From Austropuccinia psidii (lineage: Eukaryota; Basidiomycota; Pucciniomycetes; Pucciniales; Sphaerophragmiaceae), in NCBI GenBank assembly GCA_023105745.1, contig JALGQZ010000014.1, positions 7,683,888 through 7,747,887 of the forward strand: 64,000 nt of DNA. The letters run 5' to 3'. The notes under the pieces were generated by a model. The model had not been told where the DNA came from and did not search any database. It saw only the letters and a list, made by a program, of their open reading frames with translations. Below, piece after piece: positions 1 through 10,990 of the stretch (positions are counted from its first letter, which is position 1; every line of letters begins with the position of its first letter). Both the position numbers and the translations under genes were made by a program.

Positions 1-251
1 CCCCCTTGCAAAGAACAGAGGAGATTCTAGAGCTTGCAACGGTTGAGAAAATTCCTTGTTCTTAGCAGTATAGTCTTACCTAGAGATTTGTTGAGAAAAG
101 TCTGCAGCCATTAAGTGAGTCGAGATAAAGGTGAGTTCAATTTTTGCATCCTTTATTAGATCGCGTATGACATGATACTTGATCTCCATTTGCTTGGCCT
201 TGAAACCATTACAATTAATGTTGGAGTGTGTCAGGTTGATTGCCCCTTTAT
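1..251 (-). mobile_element. Ty1/Copia pol C-terminus (RNase H end), truncated
   Basis: The minus strand encodes the end of a Copia polyprotein. A segment resembling the usual NxGAI...H...K..E..YHFIR...G.I.L.Y..T..M.AD block is visible, with the local words KGAINL, QMEIKYHVIRD and THLMAADF. The last part, from about position 100 to the stop at 27-29, is reached only after a one-base frameshift following AADF. It reads as a typical Copia tail with LNKSLGK. The purine run read on the minus strand at positions 1-10 could be the polypurine tract, so the Copia LTR would lie outside the window. The right edge is cut exactly at 251/252 by an LTR, with TTTAT at 247-251. This is a relic with no complete ORF. 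Confidence 0.75.
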
Positions 252-427
252 TGTAAGGTTTGACTATGAAACAATAAGTAAAAATTACTAATATTTTACT
301 TATTGTACTATGAATGTCCTTATAAATGAAATAAATAAGATAAAAATAATTATTATAATAAAGAATTATTATAATTATGGTGTACAAATAATTATATTAA
401 CAAAGGAATATAATAATATTATTTATA

Positions 428-3293
428 GGGTATTGGTAAAAACATGTAAGAGCTTACGTGTTTTTACTAAAAACTTACGTGTTTTTACCATCAATTGGTA
501 AAAACACATAATTTTATGGTAAAAACACGTAAGGGATGGTTTTTAAATGAAATATGGCTATCTATGGCATGTATGATGCCATTAATGCCATTTGTGCCAT
601 TAAAAATTCCATTTATGGCATTAACAGTGCCATTAATGGAATTATAAATGAAATATTTCTGATGCCATTAATGCCATAAATGGCATTAACACTGCTATAA
701 ATGGCATTAACAGTGCCATAAATGGCATTAACAGTGCCATAAATGGCATTAACACTGCCATAAATGGCATTAACAGTGCCATAAATGGTATTAACAGTGC
801 CATTAATGGCATTATCAATGAAATATTATTTATGCCATTAATGCCATTTATGGCATCAACAATGCCATTTGTGGCATCAAAAATGCAACATTTCTGATGC
901 CATTAATGCCATAAATGGCATTAATAATGCCACATTAACAATGCCATTAATGGCATTACTAATACCATGAATGGCATTATCAATGCAATAAATGGCATAA
1001 TGCCATTTATGTAACACCATAAATGGCATTGTTAATTCCATTTATGTAATGCCACAAATGGAATTTTTGATTCCATAAATGGCATTTTTGATGCCATTTA
1101 TGTTATAGTTAAGGCCATTAATTCCATTTTTAAGGCCAATGTTAAGGCCATTAATGCCATTTTTAAGGCCATTTATGGCATTTTTAAATGCATAAATGGC
1201 ATTGTCAAGGCCATTAAATTCAATTTATGGCATTGCTGTAATGCTATTTATGCCAATTTTCTGGCCATAAATGGCATCTGTATGTCATTCTTGATGCCAT
1301 TTATGGCATTATTATGTCATTAGTGATGCCATTTATGGCACTTTTGATATGATAAATGGCACTGTTAATGCCAAAAATCAAATTTTAACTTCCACTCATC
1401 ATAAATTAAATTTTGAATTCAGTTTATGTCATAAATGGCATTATCAATTTAATTACAAACATGAACAGAAAAACATAAAAAAACATGGACTTTTTGGGCC
1501 TACAAATGTTCTTGCAAAAAAAATACCAAAATGTTGGTCTTCTGGCTTATTATCCTCAACATTCTCACCTTCATTTTAAAAAAAAAATTATTGAAATTCA
1601 TAAGTGGGAACATTTTTAATGAATTTTTTCAAAAAAATGGGCCATTTTACCAAATTGCCCAAAATAGAAAAATTGGGCAAAAAAAAAAATTGAAAAAATT
1701 TGGGGACCTTCACATCCCATGTCGGAAAAAATATGGCAAAAAAAATGTTAAAAATTCCCAAAAATGAGCCTGAGGAATTTTTATAAAAAAATTAGGTTAC
1801 TTATGGCCAAAACACGTTAGTAACCTAATTTTTTTATAAAAATTCCTCAGGCTGATTTTTGAGAATTTTTAAAGTTTTTTTTTGCCATATTTTTTCCGAC
1901 ATGGGATGTGAAGGTCCCCAAATTTTTTCAATTTTTTTTTTGCCCAATTTTTCTATTTTGGGCAATTTGGTAAAATGGCCCATTTTTTTGAACAAATTCA
2001 TGAAAAATGTTCCCACTTATGAATTTCAATAATTTTTTTTTTAAAATGAAGGTGAGAATGTTGAGAATAATAAACCAGAAGCCCAACATTTTGGTATTTT
2101 TTTTGCAAGAACATTTGTAGGCCCAAAAAGTCCATGTTTTTTTATGTTTTTTGTTCTTGTTTGTAGTTGAATTGAAAATGCCATTTATGACATAAATTGA
2201 ATTCAAAATTTAATTTATGATGAGTGGAAGTTAAAATTTGATTTTTGGCATTAACAGTGCCATTTATCACATCAAAAGTGCCATAAATGGCATCACTAAT
2301 GACATAATAATGCCATAAATGGCATCAAGAATGACATACAGATGCCATTTATGGCCAGAAAATTGGCATAAATAGCATTACAGCAATGCCATAAATTGAA
2401 TTTAATGGCCTTGACAATGCCATTTATGCATTTAAAAATGCCATAAATGGCCTTAAAAATGGCATTAATGGCCTTAACATTGGCCTTAAAAATGGAATTA
2501 ATGGCCTTAACTATAACATAAATGGCATCAAAAATGCCATTTATGGAATCAAAAATTCCATTTGTGGCATTACATAAATGGAATTAACAATGCCATTTAT
2601 TGCATTGATAATGCCATTCATGGTATTAGTAATGCCATTAATGGCATTGTTAATGTGGCATTATTAATGCCATTTATGGCATTAATGGCATCAGAAATGT
2701 TGCATTTTTGATGCCACAAATGGCATTGTTGATGCCATAAATGGCATTAATGGCATCAATAATATTTCATTGATAATGCCATTAATGGCACTGTTAATGC
2801 CATTTATGGCAGTGTTAATGCCATTTATGGCAGTGTTAATGCCATTTATGGCACTGTTAATGCCATTTGTTATGGCATTGTTAATGCCATTAATGGCACT
2901 GTTAATGCCATTTATGGCACTTTTAATGCCATTTGTTATGGCATTTTTAATGCCATTTATGGCATTGTTAATGCCATTAATGGCACTGTTAATGCCATTA
3001 ATGGCAATGTTAATGCCATTTATGGCACTGTTAATGCCATTTATGGCACTGTTAATGCCATTTATGGCATTCATGGCATTAGAAATATTTCATTTATAAT
3101 TCCATTAATGGCACTGTTAATGCCATAAATGGAATTAATGGCATCATACATGCCATAAATAGCCATATTTCATTTAAAAACCATCCCTTACGTGTTTTTA
3201 CCATAAAATTACGTGTTTTTACCAATTGATGGTAAAAACACGTAAGCTCTTAGGTGTTTTTACCAATTTGCTTACGTGTTCTTACCAATACCC
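428..3293. repeat. 2.87-kb foldback (palindromic) element inside LTR-A
   Basis: The left arm (about 428-1800) and right arm (about 1820-3293) are inverted copies separated by a loop of about 19 nt. The ends are GGGTATTGGTAA and its complement TTACCAATACCC, flanked by TA on both sides (426-427 and 3294-3295). The subterminal parts carry several copies of GGTAAAAACACGTAAG in both orientations. The rest of each arm is mostly a short degenerate repeat of about 21 bp around GCCATAAATGGCATTAACAGT, itself locally palindromic. An AT-rich non-repeat block of about 400 bp follows near the centre. No transposase is encoded. Long open frames here are low-complexity translations of the short repeat. It is best described as a non-autonomous foldback or giant MITE with a TA target. 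Confidence 0.85.
1768..1852. other. Central hairpin of the foldback element
   Basis: GCCTGAGGAATTTTTATAAA on the left is answered by its complement ending CCTCAGGC on the right. The inner ends GTTAC and GTAAC close at 1796-1800 and 1820-1824, leaving the loop 1801-1819. This is the symmetry axis of the whole element. Confidence 0.8.
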
Positions 3294-5127
3294 TAAAATA
3301 AATATATTAATATAAAATAACTAATATATCTAATGGCACTTTATTATTGTTACAAAAAAACAATAAAGGCATAAAAAATTGTTTTTTATTAATAAAAAAC
3401 AATTAATAACAATAATATTACCAATATTAAAGTTATGAATTAATATAAATACTATTTATATTAATTAAAGAATCATTGAAGTAATAATAAAGAGAAAATA
3501 ACCTACTTTTAATACTTAATATAATAATTTTGAGATATTTTATGCCAAAAAATGTAAATACAACTTATCCAAATTGTATTTACAATACAAAATAGAGAAA
3601 ATTCCAAATATTCTTGATTATTACATGGAAATGAGATTTTAGAGAGAGTTTTAGCAAAAACAATTAAATAAATGATTTAATCACGTCAAAATTGATGATT
3701 ATAATAAGATGATCTTTGGTCTTTAATAATATAAAATATTTATAAATAAAGAATAAAGATATTACCTTTTAATTTAATTGATTTAATGTTTTTGATGCAT
3801 CTGAGGGGAAAACAGAGTAAAAACAGCTCTATTTATAGTAAATACCTCCCTCCTAGAGTCCAACAGGCTTCTAATAGATGTTTACTGATCATATCCACTG
3901 TAATTGATCAATATTTTAAGGTTTGGTGATGATTACATCATGATCAAACCATATTACATCATTATTACACCATTATTTAGAGTTATCACTATAACTCTAC
4001 GTTTGATGACATCAAAGGCTTGGAAGAACCCAAAAGTTTGTGGATTTCATTAGTTTTAATCATAAACTAATAGTATTAACCAATTTTATCACTCATATAA
4101 CTGTTAAACTTAATTTAAGGTTACAGTAAGTGATCATAAATGATCAAATTAAGCTCAAACTTTGATCCTTAATAACGTTTAAGATTTACACGCTACAGCA
4201 AATCAGAGAGTGAATTCTAATAGCTTAGCATAACCTCATTATTCTGCCAACAGCATTTCATTACATCATCAAAACTCTATTTTTGATGATTTTTCTTGTA
4301 ACTCATCTTTTCTGTCGAAATTTAATATTTTAAACTTCAAACCATGATTTCAAGGGGTTATACCTTGAATATCATAGTAAAAAATACATCATTCTTCATT
4401 AATGAACTAGTAGAATTTAACTGTCTACTTTTTTTTAAGTTTGGACCACTTTCACAACAAAGCGGTCAACAGCTCTGTTGATTTTAATCAATAATTCCTT
4501 ACAGGTTTCAACCTTGTTTATAACTTGTGAGATGAACTTCATTTCTGTATTCCTACAGTGATTACGTGATGACTTCATTTCTGGTTCATCACTATATCAT
4601 GCATATTTCAAGAGATATTAGCTAAAATCCTTGAATATATGCGTTGACCAAAAAAGTGCATATATTCAGGTTAATTCCTTAAGTATTGATTTTGAAGCTT
4701 AGCTTCTTAATTGTTTTATATGTGGATTTCTATGGGGAATCCAATGGTACCATTTATTTTACATGTTGTTTCATTGGTCTTCGAAATAAATAAGGATTTG
4801 TGTTTTTTATAAGGTATTATTACTTATAACTTATTAAATATTGACTTTACAGATATTCCATAAAAATGGTATATGTGTATTTTACCATGGGGGATTCAAT
4901 GAGATAATTTATTTCACATGTTTATTCATTGTTTTTTAAGTTAAGCTAAGTTTTATGCCAATTTATGGTATTTTTGTAGTTTTAAGGTAATTATTTTTAA
5001 TGTATAATTATATTAAATATTTCTTGTGACCTTTTTTGGGTATGTGGTCATATCTCAAAGGTTCACAGGTAGAGATTCTCCCACCTCCACACCTGTCCAT
5101 ATATTGTAAGCAGCCATTTTGATGTTT

Positions 5128-5651
5128 TTATATTGAATTAGTAATGGACTTACGGTTCAAATCCATTTTGAGGAGGCTCATTGCTTCAGAAATCTTTTGA
5201 TGCACATAATCAGGAATTCTACTATCATTTTGAATTTTTTCGAGCCTTGGGATTGTTTGAGAAATGTTTGAGACAAATTGTTCCTTGGATATAATTTTCA
5301 CCTCCCCACTGAAAATTAAATCATCTTTCCCAGCATCTTCTGTTGGTGCACAAGGTTGAACAGTCTTTTCCTTCTCATAGCTTTTAAAACTTGGTTTCTG
5401 AGAGCTTGGAGGCTGAGCTCAAATAAAGGCTATGACACAATATCAGGTTTTGAGAGATTTTAAATATTCAAGATGGATGCATACTCACATTCTGGAAGAA
5501 CTGGTGTATCTTGATTATCTTCATGTGACTGGCTCTCTACTTCAATGCCCAATTCACGACTACTGGCCATATCAGAGATTTTACTTCCACTATCTGGGGC
5601 TGAAGTTGGTAGTTCATTTAATTCGGTTGAATTTCCTGGGGTTTGGGCCAT
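5128..5651 (-). pseudogene. Repeat-encoded gene G, copy 1 (5' part only, broken)
   Basis: I do not recognise a function. The ATG at 5651 opens a 63-residue frame starting MAQTPGNSTE that ends early by a frameshift after LPECE. The same protein resumes in another frame after an in-frame TGA near 5430. It then runs with AQPPSSQK, FSGEV, SKEQFVSN, QTIPRLEKIQN and KISEAMSLLKMDLN to a stop at 5128-5130. Copy 2 at 16345-18515 shows these are pieces of one ORF, since the same words appear there with different breaks. The conserved part is acidic and helix-forming, with no visible catalytic motif or signal peptide. The gene continues leftward in copy 2 but is cut here by the LTR-A end at 5067, so only the 5' part remains. 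Confidence 0.6.
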
Positions 5652-6360
5652 AGCGGAGGTAGTTTATTAAGAAAATAGATGGTGACGGGTTGATTGATAG
5701 CTTGTTTGAAAATTTCTGAATAAAAAAGGTGGAAGTAAAATAAGTTTAAAATAATTGATTCTTTTTTAGGTAATATTGGAGAATTTTGGCGAGTTTGAAA
5801 GAAGTTAAATAACAATCTAAAGCAGTTTAAGATTTATTGAATATTCTAGGAAAAAAAAATTTTAGAACCACAAGCTGAACAAAATAAACCTGCGCATCAA
5901 AAGCCTTGGAACCTTCTATTGAAATTGTATTGCATTTGCAAAATACAACTTGTCGGGAAATTGAAGGAGGCGATGTTTTGAAAATTATTTCATATCATGC
6001 AAATGAAATCACTTCCCTGTGAGACATTAAATAAAGTTGACTAGTGAGAAACCTACTAAATTCAACTTTTGAACTATATTCAATGCTCATGAGGTAAGGA
6101 CTAAGCAAAGTGTTCCATTTTAATGAGATGAAATAAAATGGTTTTGTCAGGGAAACAGGAGACACAATTCTTGTCTTAAATATTCCACTTATTAGTTTTT
6201 AATTTTTGAGTCTCATGATTTAAACCCTAGCCACAACATTGTGAATATACTGACCAATTTCCCCTTAGGTCCTGTTGGCAGAGAAGGCCACTCAGCATAT
6301 TGCCTTGATTGCATTGATTGTGTATGCCAACAAGCCACCATACACTATGGATGTAATAAA
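5652..6360. repeat. Repeat B upstream flank, copy 1
   Basis: This noncoding segment lies upstream of gene G copy 1. It is recognisably the same sequence as 18516-19265. Shared landmarks include TTGATTCTTTTTTAGGTAAT, CATGAGGTAAGGACTAAGCA and ACCAATTTCCCC followed by GTTGG.AGAGAAGGCCACTCA. It probably holds the promoter and leader of gene G. No protein-like frame was seen. Confidence 0.6.
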
Positions 6361-6790
6361 GAAGCGTGAGGATGGTAAGTGGCGGGGGTGTGGAGGCATA
6401 AGGAGGGTTGAGGGCGCCGCGGGAGCATAAGGATTTCAAGCAGCTGGGTGTGGAAGCATAAGGAGTTTTGAGGGTGGAGATGGGGGGTGGCATCATAGTC
6501 TCATCTTGAGGGCCAGGCAGGAGGGTAAGGATCATAAGCGGCTTTGAGGATTAGGCAAGTGTGAGGGCGGCGTCAGAGCCATGTTGGGAGGGCACTCTGT
6601 GAGCATAAGGATGGTAAGCGGTGTCGGAGGCATTTCGGGAGGGAACTACACAAGCATAAGGATGGTAAGCGGTGTTGGAGGCATGTCAGGAGGGCACCAC
6701 GTGAGCATAAAGATGGGGGCAGTGTTGGAGTCTCATGTGGAGGGTGGTGCAGGCGCGTAAGCATGCGAAGAATTGGGGAGGATTAGGCGG
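6360..6790. repeat. CATAAGGA minisatellite, array in repeat B copy 1
   Basis: This is an imperfect GC-richer tandem array with units of roughly 30-50 bp. Each unit contains AGCATAAGGATGGTAAGCGG or a variant, followed by GGAGGCATGTC.GGAGGGC. The CATAAGGA core recurs at about 6389, 6425, 6457, 6604, 6653 and 6702. The open frames on the minus strand here are translations of the array, not genes. The same array occurs at 19266-19754, and a related one at 13975-14230. Confidence 0.75.
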
Positions 6791-6799
6791 GGATGCGGA

Positions 6800-7045
6800 A
6801 GCCAATGAGGTGAAATTACCCAAACATTGCAAATAGTGTTGGAATGGGTTTGGGCTTTGAGTGACATCCTCATGTGACACATGTGACAATTGACGTTGTC
6901 TTGACGCTGATGTGATGTGACCCACTAAATCCAGTGACTATAAAGTGACACTAATGCGACTGAATCAAGCTTTAATACTGACTGCGGTGCAACGTGAAGT
7001 CAATGGCCGACAATTGACATGAGATTTGCCCTGGTGACTATGCAT
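6800..7045. repeat. Repeat B distal segment, copy 1
   Basis: This segment matches 21545-21775 closely. Shared landmarks are GCAAATAGTGTTGGAATGGG, CATGTGACAATTGACGTTGT and GTGATGTGACCCACTAAATC. It is rich in short TGACA/TGTCA words. No coding sequence was seen. The two copies stop matching near TTTGCCCTG here and TTTGGCCTG there. Confidence 0.7.
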
Positions 7046-8880
7046 AACCCATAAGTCATGCATATATTCAAAATTCATCATTTTTTGATTTCAGAAAAGA
7101 TGAATAACTTTTTATTGAGTAAGTAAATTCATGTATTCAAGCCGAGATTTTGCTTCTACACCAAATTTCACCTAGGGTAACTCCATAGAGTGAATAAGCT
7201 TAAATCAACTGTTTGAGGTGGTAATATGGAAAATACTTCAATACCAGCTCATCAATATCACATAAAAGAATTTTGAAAATCTTTGTTTTTCTAAATTTCA
7301 TGCCAAAATAATGGGAATGTGAGAAATCCCATGTTACATATACACTAAGAATAATGTTATGCATGTTTGTAGCACTTAATATTATGGTATTCATACATAC
7401 AGTTCTTATATACCCTTAGTGGATATCAGTCTTTAAGCCTGAATTTCTATTTTTGATGTGAAAATAGCTAAGGGGGACAAAAGACATCAAAGAGAGCCAG
7501 GGTACCCAACTTCAGAGGTGTCTAAGGTGTGAACAGCTCCAAAGCTTGGATCCATTGCTGATCTCAGCCCAATTAGTAAACTAAAACCTTTTGGGAACTT
7601 GGTTACCAAATCAAAACTTCATTATATCATAAGAAAATAGCAAATAAGCTGCTATTTTGATGTGCCAAGGAGGTAAAGAGTAACTTAGCTCCTGTAACCA
7701 TGTCAATTCTTAATGAATTTCCATGGATAAACCCCAAAAGAGTAATCAAAACCCTTTTTGGACTAGTATCCATTGATTTACCTCATAGCAACCAGCCATG
7801 TACTGCCATTTGCAATTCTACATAGAAATGAGGTAAAAACTTCAAAAATTCACTAAAAATACAATTCTTAATTAATCTTTCTGAAACTTTCAGGACCAAT
7901 TGAGAACTTTCTAAAGAATATAAAAACCCAAAATAATTATACTTTTACAGGAAAAACTGAAGGTTTTATGTACAGTCTATTTTTGATGATTCCACATGAC
8001 ATAATGAATCTTTAAAAACTCACAGAAAATACACTCTGTGATGAAATTTCCAATAAAATTTATAACTTGGAGAAATAAATTATTATTTTGGAATAAAAGA
8101 AGATTTACAGTTATTACTCCTTTTATTCTTAACCATAACTGGGTTAGTAGTCATGTAAAAGCATCAAATAAGTAATCATGATAATCTTACGTGACAGCAG
8201 ATGATGCAATCAATAATCCAAAAATGTTTATTTTTTTCTCACTCACTGGTTTTTCATTTGTCTCCATGGCATTTCCCTGTGAGCTGTCTTAGAGTTAGAA
8301 GAGGCATCCTCTTGCTGTTTTTTCCAGATAATCACATTATTCTATTATACCTTTATTACCAACAAGTAAGTATTAGTTAAAACATTTCTTAAGTGTTTTA
8401 TTCTTTCAGAATCAATCATAAAAATGTCAAATCATAGAAATCAACTATATATTGCTTTAATACTGTTATAAATGCATTTTTGATCCTTTAAATCCACAAT
8501 TATCCATCAAATTTCTCTACTTTTATCTTTTATAAGTTCTTTGGAGTATTAGTGAGTGATTTATCTTAATTCTTTAAATTCTTTCTCTAGTAATTGTTTT
8601 CTTCAAGAATTATATTTATAGTTATTCTTACATAAGATCATTATTAATTAAAATACTTTTATTCTTTTAATAAAGAAGCTTTATTATTAAATGCTTCTTG
8701 TAATTGATTCTAGTAGACAATTACTGCTTACTTTTATAATCACTAGTAGTGTATAACAAGTAAAAGAAATAATTAATCGATTAATTATCTAATTGTGGTT
8801 GTAATAATTCTTATTATTATATCTCATAAGAGCAGTCATAGTACTGTTGATCAATAGTAATATTATCAACAGTTTCATAG
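7046..8880. other. AT-rich stretch without a recognisable gene
   Basis: No ORF resembles a protein. Around 7480-7560 a CCAGGGTACCCAA block resembles 38069-38090, suggesting a degraded LTR fragment of a family also represented near 38 kb and 56 kb. I see nothing else to support. Confidence 0.4.
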
Positions 8881-10555
8881 ACACATTTTACAGTGTGACT
8901 TGATTAAAGGGGCACTGGCTGTGAGCTGTGATCCACTTACACATTCACCGCTATTGCGTTTGAGGCTGTTACTAATGCACCCGGATTGGCATCAGGCATT
9001 TTCCCTCATGCATGTGAGAATCTCCAGAGGAATAGGCCGCCCGCCCAAGGTAATTTTTGGATGGAAGACAGGCGCCAAAAATTCCACGATGCATGTGTGA
9101 ATGTCCGGCATATGACCTGTGGTGGTGGATCCCTGTGCAAAAATATCCAGCCTCAGGGATCATAGGTGGGGGTTATGCTAATGCATATTACTCTCAAGCA
9201 AATCCATGCTGATTTGCCTCAGGTTTCCGCGTGCAAGCAGGTGAGCTTCTGTAGTTAAGTGGGCCACCCGCACAAGCAAATAGCTGCTTGTAAGACAGGC
9301 AGTAAAATGTCTGCCAGGTGTGTGAAAACTGCCTGTGTATGACCTGTGGGGGTGTATATGAAAGCATGTGGCAGCCCAGCAATGTGCGGGCATGAAAATC
9401 ATAAGCGGGCACCAGTCAAAGTTTTCCACAACCTCAGCACCAGAGTGAATCTACTTTTTGTGTATGACCCAAATCATTACTCATCCCAATATGGACCCCT
9501 TACAGTAATGTGGAATACACCATCATCTGTGCGGTAGTTACGCAGAGGTCTCCAACAAGGTGCATCAAAGGCATGCATTTGAGAAATTTGACTTGATGGC
9601 TTGGCATGATTGCATGTTCCATTCTTGTACAGCTTTTTCTCTGCCCCACAGAATACATGTAAAAAGGTGTATGCACTATAATGTTGGCTGTACAAATTAG
9701 GATGGTGTCATACTACTTCAGCTGGCATGCATATTGCCAATGGGTATCCACCTTCTGATCGTTTGCATAGGTCTGGCTCATGTGCCACATGCTAAGTATG
9801 GTGATTCACATGATTGGCACATGCCAGCTCGGCATGTCATTGTCAAAAGCTCCCTACGGAAGATTTTTGGAATGCGATTATTGGAGGACTTTTCATGATA
9901 GTTGATCAGAAATCCCACTTGTGCGCACTTTACCTAAGCACATGAAATGCTCAGCCTACCCAATATGTCTTCCAATGTTGTGCAAAATGCTCAGGATGCA
10001 TGCTTCCAAAGATGAAATAGCAATTGCTCAGCAGGGGTGCATTTGATATTTTTATATAAATAGCTCAGCAGCTGTTAAATTCAAATGTTCAGCCACTGAG
10101 CATTTCAATTATGACCCCAAAGCAGACCTTCACAATGGGTCAACCCAAGCTCATCCTGTATTCACTTGTCATACAGCCGCCCAACCCTTTGCTCAAACTC
10201 TATCACCTGGCCATAAGGCTGTTATGCTTGCCGCAGTCACCTGTGACCAAATTCCCCATGTCCTTTTCTGCGTGGGGCATTTGTGGATTGCACTCACCAT
10301 GCACATTCAACAATGCCCACACAGAAGCCCTCCTGGGGGATCGGGTGGCTATTTAATGCAACAAAGGGGATTTTACTGAGTCTGAAAATTCAATCAATTG
10401 CAATACTCAGCCAGAACCCCTTTGTTCCTCTACCTCACATGGGAATTTCCCTTCTGAGTCACAGCATTGGCTGCAACTGAGCTTTCATTTTTCCGACATG
10501 CCTTGAAGCTGAGACTTTTTCAGTTGCTGCAACTGCTGCAATTGGCTCAGCTTCA
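8881..10555. other. GC-richer unrecognised stretch upstream of the zinc-cluster gene
   Basis: Base composition changes near 8880 from strongly AT-rich to mixed sequence with many TGCATG and GCATGTG words. A near-repeat CATGCATGTGAGAATCTCCA / ACGATGCATGTGTGAATGTC lies at 9009-9028 and 9086-9105. Between about 9950 and 10110 short GCTCAGCA words recur, with TATATAAATAG near 10054. Only short overlapping frames are present in several phases, none recognisable. This is probably the upstream part of the repeat that carries the pseudogene at 10991-13596. Confidence 0.35.
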
Positions 10556-10561
10556 CCATGG

Positions 10562-10568
10562 TATAAAA
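10562..10568 (+). promoter_or_regulatory. Possible TATA box for the zinc-cluster gene
   Basis: TATAAAA is followed by a pyrimidine-rich stretch (about 10590-10730), about 430 bp upstream of the ATG at 10991. A canonical branch site TACTAAC at 10964-10970 and the acceptor TTTATTTTAG at 10981-10990 imply an upstream exon, so a distant promoter is plausible. Inference from motifs only. Confidence 0.3.
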
Positions 10569-10990
10569 GACCATCTTTGTCTGACATGCCCTTCACTTTT
10601 TTTCTCACCTGATCCACATTTTTCCAGTTCACACACTCTTCTCATTCCTGTGCATATTCCCCTATGTCTTACTCCCTTTCCACTCATTTCTATTGCACCA
10701 AACTAGCCACAACCCTCCCTCCCCTTTCACTGTTTTTTATTATACTTTCGAAAACCCCCTTCTATCTACATAGTGCATCATATGCTCCATTTAAAAGTTT
10801 TGTCCATGTTATGTTCCGCTCTTGATACTAAATCTTCATCATGACTTTCTTTGAGACTTTTCAGCAACTCACCCTAGAGCTTTCATATTATTTTGATCAA
10901 ATTTTAAATTCTTAATTCATTGTATGTCTTCCTTTTTGCTTCACATGTTACTTTCTATATGGATACTAACATAATTTGGATTTATTTTAG

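Larger units (their letters stand above)
252..5067 (-). mobile_element. Solo LTR, family LTR-A, interrupted by a foldback element
   Basis: In plus orientation it begins TGTAAGGTTTGACTATG and ends CTCAAAGGTTCACA. These are the termini of the LTRs of the complete Gypsy element at 26612-37116, so this copy is on the minus strand. Without the 428-3293 insert and its TA duplication it is about 1,948 bp, the same size as the other copies (1,925-1,979). A promoter-like CTATAAATAG (minus strand) lies at 3829-3838. The left neighbour is TTTAT and the right neighbour is GGTAG, so there is no target duplication. The two flanks belong to different elements (Copia left, repeat B gene G right), which points to recombination rather than one clean insertion. 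Confidence 0.85.

Noticed and set aside
2691..3099. Open frames of over 100 codons on both strands with NAINGI- and LMPFMA-type periodicity
   Set aside because: Translations of the short palindromic repeat in the foldback element; periodic in both strands with no independent coding signal.
5150..5160. GGTTCAAATCC, a tRNA T-arm-like word (also near 18017)
   Set aside because: Lies inside the conserved coding part of gene G in both copies; no cloverleaf partners around it.
5420..5475. Apparent intron (GTGAGT...CATAG) between the two pieces of gene G copy 1
   Set aside because: Copy 2 reads through the same segment as coding sequence, so the break is mutational, not an intron.
6227..6925. Overlapping minus-strand frames rich in Pro, Ser and Leu
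   Set aside because: They follow the CATAAGGA minisatellite period and are not conserved in phase in the second array.
9178..9695. Several 63-83 codon frames in the GC-richer stretch
   Set aside because: Frames overlap in different phases and strands with no domain; composition alone explains them.
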